Of a DNA stretch of 64,000 bases, positions 8,290 to 18,450 are shown piece after piece. The notes under the pieces were generated by a model. That model saw nothing but the letters and a program-made list of their open reading frames with translations, searched no databases and was not told the origin of the DNA. The position numbers were made by a program, and so were the translations under genes. The number at the start of each line of letters is the position of its first letter. Position 1 is the first letter of the stretch. The stretch comes from Anderseniella sp039978075 (GTDB lineage Bacteria; Pseudomonadota; Alphaproteobacteria; Rhizobiales; Aestuariivirgaceae): positions 274,778 to 338,777 of the forward strand of contig JBDWCA010000004.1 of assembly GCA_039978075.1 (NCBI GenBank), given 5' to 3'.

Positions 8290-10410
8290 GGCAGACAGAA
8301 GCCGAATGGCATCTTCGCGTTCAAACAGATACAAGAGGATGCGCAGGGCGTCTGACCTGTTGCCGGTCAAGTGCGGGTCGGTTTCCAAAATGAGTTTTGC
8401 GTCGTCACGCGCAGCCTGGAGCAGTTCTACATGCTGACCAAGATCAGCCAGTCTGAAACTGGCGACGCCTGACTGCCGGGTGCCGAGAACCTCGCCGGAG
8501 CCACGCAGTTTCAGGTCTTCTTCGGCAATGATGAAACCGTCTTCGGTTTCACGCATGGTTTTCAGCCGTGCTGCCGCAGTTTCTCCCAGCACGCCGTCAT
8601 AGATCAGTACGCAGCTCGACGCATCCGAGCCGCGACCGACCCGACCGCGAAGCTGATGCAACTGAGCCAGTCCGAAACGCTCGGCGTTCTCTATGATCAT
8701 GATCGAGGCTTCGGGTACATCGACGCCGACCTCAATCACGGTTGTTGACACGAGTATGGATAATTCGCCGGCCTTGAAGCTGGCCATAACGGCGTCCTTT
8801 TCGGCTCCTTTCATCCGGCCGTGTACCAGGCCTACCTTGTTGCCAAACCTGGCTTGCAGGCTGGTGAAGCGGGCTTCGGCTGCGGTCTTGTCGATAAAGT
8901 CGCTCTCCTCGACCAGCGGACATACCCAATACGCCCGCTTACCCTGGGAAACTGCTCGTGCCAGGCCGTCTACGATCTGTGCGAGCTTGTCCAGAGGCAT
9001 GACGCGTGTATCAATCGGCTTTCGGCCGGCAGGCTTGCCGGTGAGCCGGGTTATGTCCATGTCACCGTATGCAGTTAGCGCCAGCGTGCGTGGAATAGGG
9101 GTGGCGGTCATCACCAGCAGGTCACTGGGGCGTTTCGATTTCGACTGCAGGGCAAGGCGCTGATGCACGCCGAAACGGTGCTGTTCGTCAATGATGACAA
9201 GGCCCAGATCGGCAAAACTTACACCTTCCTGAAACAGGGCGTGTGTACCGATAAGGATATGGATGTCTCCGGTTGCGAGATCCTCCAGCAACTGCTGGCG
9301 TACCGAGCCCTTTTCCCGTCCAGTCAGCACTGCTGCCCTCAGGCCTGCCGCCTCGGCCAAAGGCTCAATGCTGGCGATATGCTGGCGTGCCAGGACATCC
9401 GTGGGCACCATCAGGGCTGACTGGGTGCCGGCTTCAGCCGCGGTTGCCATTGCCAGCAGGCCGACAATTGTCTTGCCTGATCCAACGTCGCCTTGCAGCA
9501 GCCGCAGCATGCGATCGGGTGACGCCATGTCGGCAAGGATTTCAGAAACGGCCAGTTCCTGACTGATGGTGAGTGAGAATGGCAAAGCATCAATGATACT
9601 CTGACGAGCTTTGCCATCGCCGTTCACTGTCCTGCCGGATGCGCGTTTCATGTGACGGCGCACCAGAGACAAGGCCAGCTGGTTTGCCAGTAACTCGTCG
9701 TAAGCCAGGCGTTGCCGCGCCGGGCTGTCCGGCTCCAGGTCAGTTGGTTCTTCCGGGTTATGCAGGGTCTCAAGGGCGGTCTGGAACTCGGGAAACTTGC
9801 GAGCAGCAATCCAGGCGGGATCCTGCCACTCCGGCAACTGGGGAATATCACCCATTATCTGTCGGACTGCCTTGCCGAGAATCTTTCCTGACACGCCTGC
9901 AGTCAGGGGATAAACAGGTTCAAGCAAGGGCATTTCGGCAAACTGCTCGCCGGTCAGGATGTGGTCGGGATGAACAATCTGTGGAGTGCCGTCATACCAT
10001 TCGATCTTGCCTGAGATGAACCGGCTCTCGCCTTCCGGCAGGGTTCGTTCGAGATAGGGTCCGTGCGAATGGAAAAACACCAGCGGCAGTGAACCGGTTT
10101 CATCAAATACTTCAACACGGTATGGCACCCGCTTGTTATGGCGCGGTGGAGCTTTGTGGCGTCCTATCTGCGCCTCGATGGTGATGATGCCGGTCTGAGG
10201 CAGGTTGCTGATTGTGGGGCGATTGCGCCTGTCAATTACACCGACCGGCAGGTGAAACAACAAGTCGACCAGGCGAGCAGCCAGGTCTGCTGATCCGGGT
10301 TCACCGCTTTGGGGGCGAACGAGGCCTGCCAGGGTCTTTTCGACCTTCGCACCAATGCCTTTCAGTGCGCTGGCAGAAGCAAAATACCTGTTCAGGATTT
10401 CCGGTCGCAT
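8284..10410 (-). CDS. recG: ATP-dependent DNA helicase RecG
   Basis: RecG is the branch-migrating helicase that reverses stalled forks and processes R-loops and Holliday junctions. The 708-residue protein has an N-terminal wedge (OB-fold) domain and then superfamily 2 helicase motifs: Walker A GDVGSGKT, the DEQH box (IIDEQHRFG), TATPIPRTL, and motif VI QLRGRVGRG. The C-terminal region contains the RecG-typical LKLRGSGEVLGTRQSG. Length and motif order are normal. It is divergent from sdhE with 141 bases between starts. Confidence 0.97.
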   Translation of the reverse strand: MRPEILNRYFASASALKGIGAKVEKTLAGLVRPQSGEPGSADLAARLVDLLFHLPVGVIDRRNRPTISNLPQTGIITIEAQIGRHKAPPRHNKRVPYRVEVFDETGSLPLVFFHSHGPYLERTLPEGESRFISGKIEWYDGTPQIVHPDHILTGEQFAEMPLLEPVYPLTAGVSGKILGKAVRQIMGDIPQLPEWQDPAWIAARKFPEFQTALETLHNPEEPTDLEPDSPARQRLAYDELLANQLALSLVRRHMKRASGRTVNGDGKARQSIIDALPFSLTISQELAVSEILADMASPDRMLRLLQGDVGSGKTIVGLLAMATAAEAGTQSALMVPTDVLARQHIASIEPLAEAAGLRAAVLTGREKGSVRQQLLEDLATGDIHILIGTHALFQEGVSFADLGLVIIDEQHRFGVHQRLALQSKSKRPSDLLVMTATPIPRTLALTAYGDMDITRLTGKPAGRKPIDTRVMPLDKLAQIVDGLARAVSQGKRAYWVCPLVEESDFIDKTAAEARFTSLQARFGNKVGLVHGRMKGAEKDAVMASFKAGELSILVSTTVIEVGVDVPEASIMIIENAERFGLAQLHQLRGRVGRGSDASSCVLIYDGVLGETAAARLKTMRETEDGFIIAEEDLKLRGSGEVLGTRQSGVASFRLADLGQHVELLQAARDDAKLILETDPHLTGNRSDALRILLYLFEREDAIRLLSAG

Positions 10411-10551
10411 GGTTGCCTGGATTTTCCAGTTGAATTGTCAGGACAGTCGTCTTGCCCGGTTGCGTTTCATGTGTGGTTCTTTCATAAACCGCCGGGCACC
10501 ATATTTCCAACCTCAACATACCGTTCGTTCTTTTCCCATTGGACAAAAGCT

Positions 10552-10836
10552 GTGACTGCAACTGACGAAAACCGGCGCAAACGCATTCTGTGGCGGGCGC
10601 GCCATCGCGGCATCAAGGAGATGGATATTGTTGTGGGCACATTCGTCCAGGGCAGGATTGCGGATTCTGATGAAGCTGAGTTGGAGGAGCTGGAGCGGAT
10701 TATTGAAATCCCGGACCAGGACCTGCTGGCATGGTTGACCGGGGCACAGCCGGTGCCTGGCGATCAGCAATCGGCGTTATTGCAGGAAATGCTTGCTGTC
10801 CGCTTTGATGAAACGTTCTTCGGGAACCGGGAATGA
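10552..10836 (+). CDS. sdhE: FAD assembly factor SdhE (succinate dehydrogenase flavinylation)
   Basis: SdhE helps covalent attachment of FAD to the flavoprotein subunit of succinate dehydrogenase. The 94-residue product carries the family signature RGIKEMDIVVGTF (the RGxxEMD motif) and the downstream IPDQDLLAWLTG element. An upstream in-frame ATG would give a 175-residue protein. The GTG at 10552 is preferred because it gives the normal family length and places the RGxxEMD motif about 20 residues from the start. The gene overlaps mfd by four bases (ATGA), so translation of the two is probably coupled. Confidence 0.88.
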   Translation: MTATDENRRKRILWRARHRGIKEMDIVVGTFVQGRIADSDEAELEELERIIEIPDQDLLAWLTGAQPVPGDQQSALLQEMLAVRFDETFFGNRE

Positions 10837-13800
10837 AACGTGTTGAACTCAAGAGCGCCATCGCGTCCCCCGGCAAGGTAATTGTATCGGGTGCGCCGGA
10901 AGGTATCGACGGCAGGGTGGCAGGTGAAATCGCCCGGTTGGCCGAAGACCGTCTGGTGGTGCACGTGGCACGTGATGATCAGCGGGCCTCGATGATTGCT
11001 GAGGCGATTTCCTTCTTTGCGCCTGATGTGAACATTATTCAGTTTCCGGCCTGGGACTGCCTGCCTTATGACAGGGTATCGCCGGTTGCCGACATTCTGG
11101 CGCGGCGCATGAGCGCGCTGACCCAACTGGCCGCAGGCAAGATTGAAAGGCCAGCGGTTGTTCTGACGACCGCCAATGCCATCGTTCAGAAAGTTCCTCC
11201 CCGCGACATAATCCGATCCGCGAGTTTTGAAGCACAACCCGGCAACCGGGTGGATACTAAAGAGCTGCAGGAATACCTGGCCATCAACGGCTTTTCGCGC
11301 ACAGGCACGGTGGTTGATCCTGGAGACTTCGCGATCAGAGGCGGGATCATTGATATTTATCCCCCAGGCAGTGAAGAACCGGTCAGGCTCGATTTTTTCG
11401 GCGACACACTGGAATCGATCCGAAGCTTTGATGCTCAGTCGCAACGCACAACAGGTCAGCTGCACGGCCTGAAACTGGATGCCGCCAGCGAAGTTCTGCT
11501 GAACGCGGATACCATTGCCCAGTTTCGGACTGCCTATACCGCGCAATTTTCCGGCACCGGCATGAATGATGCGGTCTATGAAGCAGTATCTGCCGGCAGG
11601 CGCTACCAGGGCATGGAACACTGGCTGGCGTTGTTCTACGAAAAGCTGGAAACCGTGCTGGATTATGCGGGTGCTTGTGTCCTGACCATGGATCATCTGG
11701 CTGATGAATCCATTGAAGCTCGAAACACCCAGATTGATGAGTACTATCAGGCCCGGATAGAAGCCCTCAACAAGGATACATTCGGTGCGCCGGTCTACAA
11801 GCCGCTGCCCCCTGAGAAAATGTTCCTGACCGGTGACGCGTGGCCTGATCTTGCTGCGCAGTATCCGGTGATTGCCCTGACACCGTTTGAAGCGCCTGAT
11901 GCACCCAGCTTGCGGGTTATTTCAGCCCAGGGCCGCCAGGGCCGCAGCTTTGCTGCTGAGCGCGCAGAAGCGGGACGCAATGTCTACGATGCGGTCGTTG
12001 ATCATGTTCGTGCGCAACAGAAGTCCGGCAAACGGGTGTTGTTGGCGGCCTGGACCGAGGGCTCACGTGACCGCCTGCTGGGAATCCTGAAGGATCACGA
12101 GCTTGGTCTGGTTGTGCCGGCGAAAGATGGCCCGGAAGCGCTCAAACGCTCAAAGGACATGGTTTCAGTTGTCGTGCTTGGACTGGAGACCGGTTTTGAA
12201 ACTGATGATCTGGCGGTTGTCGCGGAGCAGGACATTCTCGGCGACCGGTTGGTGCGTCGCGGCAAGCGTCAGCGCAAGGCAAGCGATTTCATATCGGAAC
12301 TGGCGTCTCTGAATGCCGGAGATCTGGTTGTTCATGTGGATCACGGTATCGGCCGCTTCGAGGGCCTGAAGGTTATCGATGTGCAAGGGGCGCCGCATGA
12401 CTGCCTGTTCCTGCAATATCATGGTAGTGACAGGCTGTTCCTGCCGGTGGAGAACATTGAGCTTTTATCGCGTTATGGTTCCGATGAAGCGGGCGTCAAT
12501 CTGGACAAGCTGGGTGGTGTGGCATGGCAGGCCCGCAAGGCGCGGCTCAAGGAACGTGTCCGGGAAATCGCCAGCCAGCTTATAAAGACGGCGGCCCAGC
12601 GCGAATTGCGCGATGGCGAGGTCCTGAGCCTGCCGGATGGTATCTACGACGAGTTCGCCTCCCGTTTTCCCTATGAGGAAACTGAAGATCAGCTCACCGC
12701 AATCGACGCCGTCATCTCCGACCTGGCGCGTGGGCGTCCGATGGACCGGCTGATTTGCGGTGATGTCGGGTTTGGCAAGACTGAAGTGGCGCTGCGTTCG
12801 GCCTTTATCGCCGTCATGGCCGGCAAGCAGGTGGCGGTGGTGGTGCCGACAACCTTGCTGGCGCGCCAGCACTACGCAACATTTGCTGAGCGGTTCAAGG
12901 GGTTGCCGGTCCGAATTGGCCAGGCCTCGCGGCTGGTGAGCCGCAAGGACGTCAATGAAGCCAAGAAGGGAATTTCCGACGGCACTGTGGACATCATGAT
13001 CGGGACCCACGCCTTGCTGGCCGAGGACGTCAAGTTCCGTGATCTTGGCTTGTTGATCATCGATGAAGAACAGCACTTTGGCGTCAAGCACAAGGAGAAG
13101 CTCAAGGAGATGCGCGCCGACGTGCATGTGCTCACGCTGACTGCTACTCCCATTCCGCGGACCCTGCAGCTTGCCCTGTCCGGGGTGCGAGAGCTTTCCC
13201 TGATTACCACACCGCCGCTGGACCGGCTGGCGGTCAGGACATATATCTCGCCGTTTGACCCGGTCATTATTCGTGAAACCCTGCTGCGCGAACTGTATCG
13301 TGGCGGACAGAGCTTCTATGTGGTGCCGCGTATTTCCGATTTGTCGGTGGTGGCCGATTTCGTCACGGCGCAGGTGCCTGAGGTCAAGTTCGCGATCGCA
13401 AACGGGCGCATGGCGCCCACTGAACTGGATGACATCATGACCGGCTTTTACGACCGGAAATATGATGTGTTGCTTGCCACGACAATCATTGAATCCGGTC
13501 TCGACATACCGACGGCCAACACCCTGATCGTGCACCGGTCGGACATGTTTGGCCTGGCCCAGCTTTATCAGATCAGGGGCAGGGTGGGGCGCTCGAAGCA
13601 ACGCGCCTATGCACTGTTCACCGTTCCCGCCAACAAGACACTTACCGCGCCAGCGGAGAAGCGTCTTAAAGTGCTGCAGTCCCTCGACTCCCTGGGCGCA
13701 GGGTTCAGCCTGGCCAGTCATGACCTGGATATTCGCGGTGGCGGCAACCTGCTGGGTGAAGAACAGTCCGGTCATATCAAGGAAGTTGGATTTGAATTGT

Positions 13801-14327
13801 ACCAGCACATGCTGGAAGAAGCCGTGGCGTCATTGCGCTCCGGCGAACTGGATATCGAGGCTGACGGCCAGTGGTCGCCCCAGATCAATGTTGGCACGTC
13901 CGTCCTGCTGCCAGAGAGCTTCATTCCCGACCTTCAGGTCAGGCTTGGCGTCTACCGGCGGATGGCGGATTTACCGACCCAGGACGAACTGGATGGTTTT
14001 GCCGCAGAACTCCAGGACAGGTTTGGCCGCCTCCCGGAAGAGGTCGAGCACCTGATCGATATCGTATCGGTCAAGCTCCTGTGTCGTATCGCCAATGTCG
14101 CGAACATTGATGCCGGACCCAAGGGCGCCGTGTTTACCTTCAGGGACGGCAAATTCCCCAATCCCGATGCACTGGTGCAATGGATCAATGACCAGGGAAG
14201 TCGCGCCAAGATACGTCCGGACATGAAACTGGTGATCATAAGGACCTGGGAGACACCTGCCGACCGGCTGGCCGGTACACGCCAGTTGATGCAGACACTG
14301 GTGAAACTGGCGCAGCCGGAAAGCTGA
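10833..14327 (+). CDS. mfd: Transcription-repair coupling factor
   Basis: Mfd removes RNA polymerase stalled at DNA lesions and recruits UvrA. The 1164-residue protein has the UvrB-like N-terminal region, the RNA-polymerase-interaction domain starting near DLVVHVDHGIGRFEGL, and the RecG-like translocase with GDVGFGKTEVALRSA (Walker A), DEEQHFGVKHKEKLK, TATPIPRTLQLALSG and the QIRGRVGRS motif. The C-terminal TRCF domain is present through to the end. Length is standard. It is translationally coupled to sdhE upstream. A 447-codon antisense open frame inside it is a shadow. Confidence 0.98.
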   Translation: MKRVELKSAIASPGKVIVSGAPEGIDGRVAGEIARLAEDRLVVHVARDDQRASMIAEAISFFAPDVNIIQFPAWDCLPYDRVSPVADILARRMSALTQLAAGKIERPAVVLTTANAIVQKVPPRDIIRSASFEAQPGNRVDTKELQEYLAINGFSRTGTVVDPGDFAIRGGIIDIYPPGSEEPVRLDFFGDTLESIRSFDAQSQRTTGQLHGLKLDAASEVLLNADTIAQFRTAYTAQFSGTGMNDAVYEAVSAGRRYQGMEHWLALFYEKLETVLDYAGACVLTMDHLADESIEARNTQIDEYYQARIEALNKDTFGAPVYKPLPPEKMFLTGDAWPDLAAQYPVIALTPFEAPDAPSLRVISAQGRQGRSFAAERAEAGRNVYDAVVDHVRAQQKSGKRVLLAAWTEGSRDRLLGILKDHELGLVVPAKDGPEALKRSKDMVSVVVLGLETGFETDDLAVVAEQDILGDRLVRRGKRQRKASDFISELASLNAGDLVVHVDHGIGRFEGLKVIDVQGAPHDCLFLQYHGSDRLFLPVENIELLSRYGSDEAGVNLDKLGGVAWQARKARLKERVREIASQLIKTAAQRELRDGEVLSLPDGIYDEFASRFPYEETEDQLTAIDAVISDLARGRPMDRLICGDVGFGKTEVALRSAFIAVMAGKQVAVVVPTTLLARQHYATFAERFKGLPVRIGQASRLVSRKDVNEAKKGISDGTVDIMIGTHALLAEDVKFRDLGLLIIDEEQHFGVKHKEKLKEMRADVHVLTLTATPIPRTLQLALSGVRELSLITTPPLDRLAVRTYISPFDPVIIRETLLRELYRGGQSFYVVPRISDLSVVADFVTAQVPEVKFAIANGRMAPTELDDIMTGFYDRKYDVLLATTIIESGLDIPTANTLIVHRSDMFGLAQLYQIRGRVGRSKQRAYALFTVPANKTLTAPAEKRLKVLQSLDSLGAGFSLASHDLDIRGGGNLLGEEQSGHIKEVGFELYQHMLEEAVASLRSGELDIEADGQWSPQINVGTSVLLPESFIPDLQVRLGVYRRMADLPTQDELDGFAAELQDRFGRLPEEVEHLIDIVSVKLLCRIANVANIDAGPKGAVFTFRDGKFPNPDALVQWINDQGSRAKIRPDMKLVIIRTWETPADRLAGTRQLMQTLVKLAQPES

Positions 14328-14346
14328 GCCGCCGGCTGGGCAGTCT

Positions 14347-15021
14347 TCAGGCGTTGCCGGCGGGTGCTGAGCGTTCCTTGACCACTTCGGCGATGGCCTG
14401 TGCAATCGCTTCGGGTTCGCGGGCACCCATGACGGCGTACCTGCTGCCTATGATGAAGGCGGGAACACCGGTGACGCCCATCTGTTGAGCCTGGGAAATT
14501 TCGGCTCTGGTCTCTTCCAGATCCGCATCACTTTCCAGCAGGCGCTCGACGACGGGTCGTTCAAGACCGGCTTCAACTGCAGCGTCTGCCAGCACTTTCT
14601 TGTCGGTCAGGTTGGCGCCTTCGATGAAATACAACTGGAACAGACGTTCGACCGCAGCGTCCTGCACGCCCTCGGCCATGGCCCAGCGAATGACGCGGTG
14701 TGCATTCAGTGTATTTGGCGAGATGGTGATCTTGTCAAACTCGAATGGAATTTCCTCATCCTTGCCCGCTGCCCGCACCGGCCCGTAGACCTGGTCAGCC
14801 TGCTCGTCGGAGCCGAACTTGTTGCGCAGATACTCCTTCCGGTCCATGCCGGTTTCCGGGATGGTGTTGTCCAGTTGGTAAGGACGCCAGCGGATGTCCA
14901 CCGGCACGTCGGGAACCATGGCAAGTGCCTTTTCAAGACGGCGCTTGCCGATGTAACACCACGGGCACATTACGTCCGAGATCACATCGATCTCGATTAC
15001 ATCGGCAGGTTCAGTCGTCAT
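14347..15021 (-). CDS. DsbA family oxidoreductase (FrnE-like)
   Basis: This is a 224-residue thioredoxin-fold protein with the redox motif CPWC at residues 19-22 in the context ISDVMCPWCYIGKRRLEKAL. A helical insert follows, and the C-terminal cis-Pro region is MGVTGVPAFIIGSRYAVMGA. These features fit FrnE/DsbA-like thiol-disulfide oxidoreductases, also annotated as 2-hydroxychromene-2-carboxylate-isomerase relatives. No signal peptide is present, so it is probably cytoplasmic. The start at 15021 is chosen because the family's N-terminus begins about there; the frame extends further upstream inside the neighbouring ligase gene. It overlaps that gene by 11 bases and is the last member of a three-gene unit. 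Confidence 0.88.
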   Translation of the reverse strand: MTTEPADVIEIDVISDVMCPWCYIGKRRLEKALAMVPDVPVDIRWRPYQLDNTIPETGMDRKEYLRNKFGSDEQADQVYGPVRAAGKDEEIPFEFDKITISPNTLNAHRVIRWAMAEGVQDAAVERLFQLYFIEGANLTDKKVLADAAVEAGLERPVVERLLESDADLEETRAEISQAQQMGVTGVPAFIIGSRYAVMGAREPEAIAQAIAEVVKERSAPAGNA

Positions 15022-16564
15022 TGGCGTGGTCCTTGGACTGCTTGAGCAAAGATGACAGGTTTTTCCTGATGATCTTGCCATTGCCGGACTGGGGCAAGGC
15101 GTCAACAAAGAAGACCTGTTTTGGTACCTTGTAGCGCGCCAAGGAGTTTGATGCAAAATCGATCACTTCAGTTGCCGTCAAAGTTTCGTGTTCACGCATG
15201 ACCACAAACGCGGTGACCAGTTTCATGCCCGGGTTCAGTTCAACCTCGGTCACACCAGCCTGCTGAATGGCAGGGTGGCGCATTATGGCGACTTCAACCT
15301 CCAGGGGTGAGATGCGATAGCCGAAGGATGTCATCACATCGTCATTGCGGCCTTCGTACCAGATGTAGCCGTCATCGTCGAAATACCCGAGGTCTCCGCC
15401 GACGAACCAGTCGCCGCGATACATGGTCTGATCATCATCGGGACGGTTCCAGTATCGCAACATCATGCCGGGGTCGGAGCGGTGGACGCCGATCAGCCCG
15501 GTTTCACCCGCCTGCAGAGGTTCATCATCCCCGGAAACAGGCAGAATGCAGACGCTGCGCCCAACTTGTGGTTTTCCAGGGCTGCCGGGTTTCGTGGGGA
15601 TGCTTGGCGAACTGGAAATGTATGTGGAGATTTCGCTCATGCCCAGGGCTTCGTAGAGCGCGATACCGGTTGTTTCCAGCCATTCTTTCTGAAGGCCGGG
15701 AAAAATTGCTTCTCCCGCGGTCAGGCCATGGCGCAGGGTGCCGACAGTGTCTGGTGACAATCCGCCGTCGCTGAGCATTTGACGATACAGCGCCGGCACA
15801 GACGCCATGATGGTGGGGTTAAGGTCACCGATCAGCTTGAGCCAGATCGATCGGTCGCGCGGCCCGGTATAGACAATTGAACTTGCTCCGTTGGCCCAAG
15901 GGTCAAACAGGGCGGTGCCCAATGTGTAGGTCCAGTTAAAGGCGCCGGTGTGCAGGATGGTGTCTTCGGACGATATGCCGTACCAGCCCTGGTACATGGG
16001 GCGGCGTCCCCATACGGCGCGTTGTGCATGCAGCACGCCCTTGGGCCGACCTGAGGTTCCCGATGTGTACACCATATAGGCAGGGGCGTTGGCGTCGGTA
16101 TCAGCGTATCGACCGCGTTGCCCGGACTTGAACGCGGCAATGGCATCCGGGGTGATCAGCCTGCAGCCCACAGGCAGATCAGGCAGGTCGAGCAACCCGT
16201 CATGGACGATGGCGGCTGCCTGACTGTCCGACAGAATGAACGAGACCTCATCGGCCGATAACATCGATGAGGCCGGTATCGGTACCAGTTCAGCGGCGTT
16301 TGCGGCAAAGAATACCGCAGCGTAATCAAAACTGTTGCCCATTCGGATCAGGATCCGGGCACCTCGATCAAATCCGAGCAGCCGAAACGCAGATGCCAGA
16401 CGAAGGACAATGTCTTCGATCTCGGCGAAGCTCAGCGTCTGGTAGCTGGCGCCGTCCGCAATTGTGAGTGCCGTCTTGTCTGACTGTTCCCTCGCATTTT
16501 GGGCAAGGCAGTATCGAGTCAGGTTCAACCTGGCAGGCGGCAGTTCGCCTGTAAATCCTGTCAT
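15011..16564 (-). CDS. Class I adenylate-forming acyl-CoA ligase
   Basis: The 517-residue enzyme activates a carboxylic acid with ATP and transfers it to CoA. Visible motifs are the P-loop YTSGTSGRPKG, the A5 segment YEALGMSE, the A7 region GDLGYFDDDGYIWYEGRNDD and the A10 lysine in GKIIRK. The pattern is closest to the benzoate-CoA ligase-like branch of ANL enzymes, but the substrate cannot be read from sequence. It overlaps the solute-binding protein gene upstream by four bases and frnE downstream by 11. The unit therefore couples a periplasmic binder, a CoA ligase and an oxidoreductase. Confidence 0.88.
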   Translation of the reverse strand: MTGFTGELPPARLNLTRYCLAQNAREQSDKTALTIADGASYQTLSFAEIEDIVLRLASAFRLLGFDRGARILIRMGNSFDYAAVFFAANAAELVPIPASSMLSADEVSFILSDSQAAAIVHDGLLDLPDLPVGCRLITPDAIAAFKSGQRGRYADTDANAPAYMVYTSGTSGRPKGVLHAQRAVWGRRPMYQGWYGISSEDTILHTGAFNWTYTLGTALFDPWANGASSIVYTGPRDRSIWLKLIGDLNPTIMASVPALYRQMLSDGGLSPDTVGTLRHGLTAGEAIFPGLQKEWLETTGIALYEALGMSEISTYISSSPSIPTKPGSPGKPQVGRSVCILPVSGDDEPLQAGETGLIGVHRSDPGMMLRYWNRPDDDQTMYRGDWFVGGDLGYFDDDGYIWYEGRNDDVMTSFGYRISPLEVEVAIMRHPAIQQAGVTEVELNPGMKLVTAFVVMREHETLTATEVIDFASNSLARYKVPKQVFFVDALPQSGNGKIIRKNLSSLLKQSKDHANDD

Positions 16565-18342
16565 TGGTTTTCAATCCAGCCTGTCTCAGGCCGGAACCCG
16601 GCGAGCGAGGGTCGAGCTGGGCGTTTGATCTGGTTCCATCGTGCCAGCCATTGGCCGGGTGGATGGAACAATTGCAGCGCATAATGCCCTTCCAGTAACA
16701 AACGGTCGATGCCGCGGGCAGCGTCGTCAAACGAGGATTTGTTCCGGGCTGACAGAAGCTGCGTTATCATTTTGTCGATTGCCGGGTCGTTTGCACCCAT
16801 GTAATTGCGGGTGCCATCGCGCGTTCGCCCCTGAGAGCCCCAGTAGAACGCCTGTTCGTTGCCTGGCGACAGGGAATTGGACCAGATGAACGGGATCATA
16901 TCAAAGTCATAGGTTTGCAGACGGCGCTGAAACTGCGCTGAATCGACTTGTCGGATGGCCATGTCAACGCCGATGGTTCGCAGCATACGCTTCCATGCCA
17001 ATGCGATCCGTTCCTGCGGCCGGTTCGCCACCGTGATTTCGAATGAGAGGCTTGAGTCCTCGGAATTCCTCAACCCGTCGGGGCTGGTTTGCCATCCGGC
17101 TTCATTCAATAGTTTCAGAGCCTTGCGGAGATTTTTTCTGTCGCGTCCTGAGCCATCTGAAACAGGCAGGGAAAACGTGCCGTCCAGGATATCCGCGCGA
17201 ATTTTCGCGCCTGCAAGTTCGAGCATTTGTCGCTCGTTGGCACTGGCGGGGCGACCTATGGCGCTCAGATTTGATCCGAAGAAAAATCCCTGCGTGCGCT
17301 GCATTTTGTTATGAAACAGGTTTTTGTTGATCCATTCAAAGTCGAAAGTCAGGATCAGCGCTTCCCGAACCCGCCTATCTGCAAAAACTGCCCGGCGGGT
17401 ATTGAATACCAGTGACCACGCCGGCTTGGGTAAACCGACCTGGACGGTCTCCATGGTCACCGGCTGGTCTTTGACGTCGGCATAACCAACCGCCCAACGC
17501 GATGCATCGCCTTCGGTTCGCATCATGGCTTCGCCTTTCTTGAAAGCCTCGAATGCACCTTGCGTATCGCGGTAGTAGTCATACCGAATGGTGTCGTAGT
17601 TGAATTTTCCGCGTGCGCTGGGCAGGTCTTTTGCCCAGTAATCCGGGTTGCGGCGGTAAATGACATGATCGCCGGCATCAATTCTGTCAAAGACGTAAGG
17701 TCCGGAACCAACGAGCTTGTCCAGGGTGGTTTTCTCGAATTCGCGTTTCTCGAACACGTGTTTCGGCAGTACCGGCATCAGGCCCAGGATGAGCACCAGT
17801 TCACGGTCACCCGGTTCCAGTTTCATCTGCACCGTCATACTGTCGGGTGTTTCGATCGACGTCACCTTTGAATAGTAGGTCCGATGATTTGGGCGCCCGC
17901 CGTCCCGCAACGCCTCCAGCGAGTAGACGATGTCATCGGCCTGGATCGGTTCGCCATCAGAAAACCGGGCATTCGGGTTTATCCGGAAGGTGACTTCGGT
18001 GCGCTCCGCATTAACGTCGATGGTCTCGGCGATATGGCCGTAGAGTGTAAATGGTTCGGCGTTTGAACGTGCCAGCAGGCTTTCAAACACCAGGGATCGT
18101 GCGCCGGCAACAGCCTGACCTCTGATGAGGAACGGATTGACACTGTCAAAGCTTCCGGTTCGGGCAACGCGCAGGGTACCGCCTTTGGGAGCGTCCGGAT
18201 TGACATAGGGAAAATGAGTGTAATCGGCCGGTAGTGCGGGCTCTCCAAGCATGGCGATGGCGTGCCTGGGTTCAGCGTGCACAGGTGCCGCCAAGACCAG
18301 CCAGACCATGCATGCAGACAGCAATCTGAGCATCCTGTTCAT
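16561..18342 (-). CDS. ABC transporter family 5 substrate-binding protein (YejA-like)
   Basis: The 593-residue periplasmic binding protein has a signal peptide ending near APVHAEP (about residue 24), then the family 5 (SBP_bac_5) fold with NPDAPKGGTLR, a ligand-cleft region with FSDGEPIQADDIVYSLEAL, and a C-terminal lobe containing FDMIPFIWSNSLSPGNEQAFYWGS. The NPDAPKGG text and overall length match YejA/oligopeptide- or microcin-type binders. No permease or ATPase gene is adjacent. The gene is instead translationally coupled to the acyl-CoA ligase. It is the first gene of that unit, with 108 bases to hspQ. Confidence 0.9.
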   Translation of the reverse strand: MNRMLRLLSACMVWLVLAAPVHAEPRHAIAMLGEPALPADYTHFPYVNPDAPKGGTLRVARTGSFDSVNPFLIRGQAVAGARSLVFESLLARSNAEPFTLYGHIAETIDVNAERTEVTFRINPNARFSDGEPIQADDIVYSLEALRDGGRPNHRTYYSKVTSIETPDSMTVQMKLEPGDRELVLILGLMPVLPKHVFEKREFEKTTLDKLVGSGPYVFDRIDAGDHVIYRRNPDYWAKDLPSARGKFNYDTIRYDYYRDTQGAFEAFKKGEAMMRTEGDASRWAVGYADVKDQPVTMETVQVGLPKPAWSLVFNTRRAVFADRRVREALILTFDFEWINKNLFHNKMQRTQGFFFGSNLSAIGRPASANERQMLELAGAKIRADILDGTFSLPVSDGSGRDRKNLRKALKLLNEAGWQTSPDGLRNSEDSSLSFEITVANRPQERIALAWKRMLRTIGVDMAIRQVDSAQFQRRLQTYDFDMIPFIWSNSLSPGNEQAFYWGSQGRTRDGTRNYMGANDPAIDKMITQLLSARNKSSFDDAARGIDRLLLEGHYALQLFHPPGQWLARWNQIKRPARPSLAGFRPETGWIENQ

Positions 18343-18450
18343 GTCGATAATCTAGATCGGATTCGTGGCAAAAAGCGACAGAAACCGTGAACTGACTGCT
18401 TTCTGAGTGCCTGAGCAATTTTATGGGTTCAGATCAACCCATGTCGTCGG

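Noticed and set aside
10764..11696. 310-codon antisense frame opposite the 5' part of mfd
   Set aside because: Shadow of mfd and sdhE; no domain-like text.
12465..13808. 447-codon antisense frame inside mfd
   Set aside because: It lies wholly opposite a conserved helicase with all motifs intact, and its text is His/Gln-rich shadow composition.
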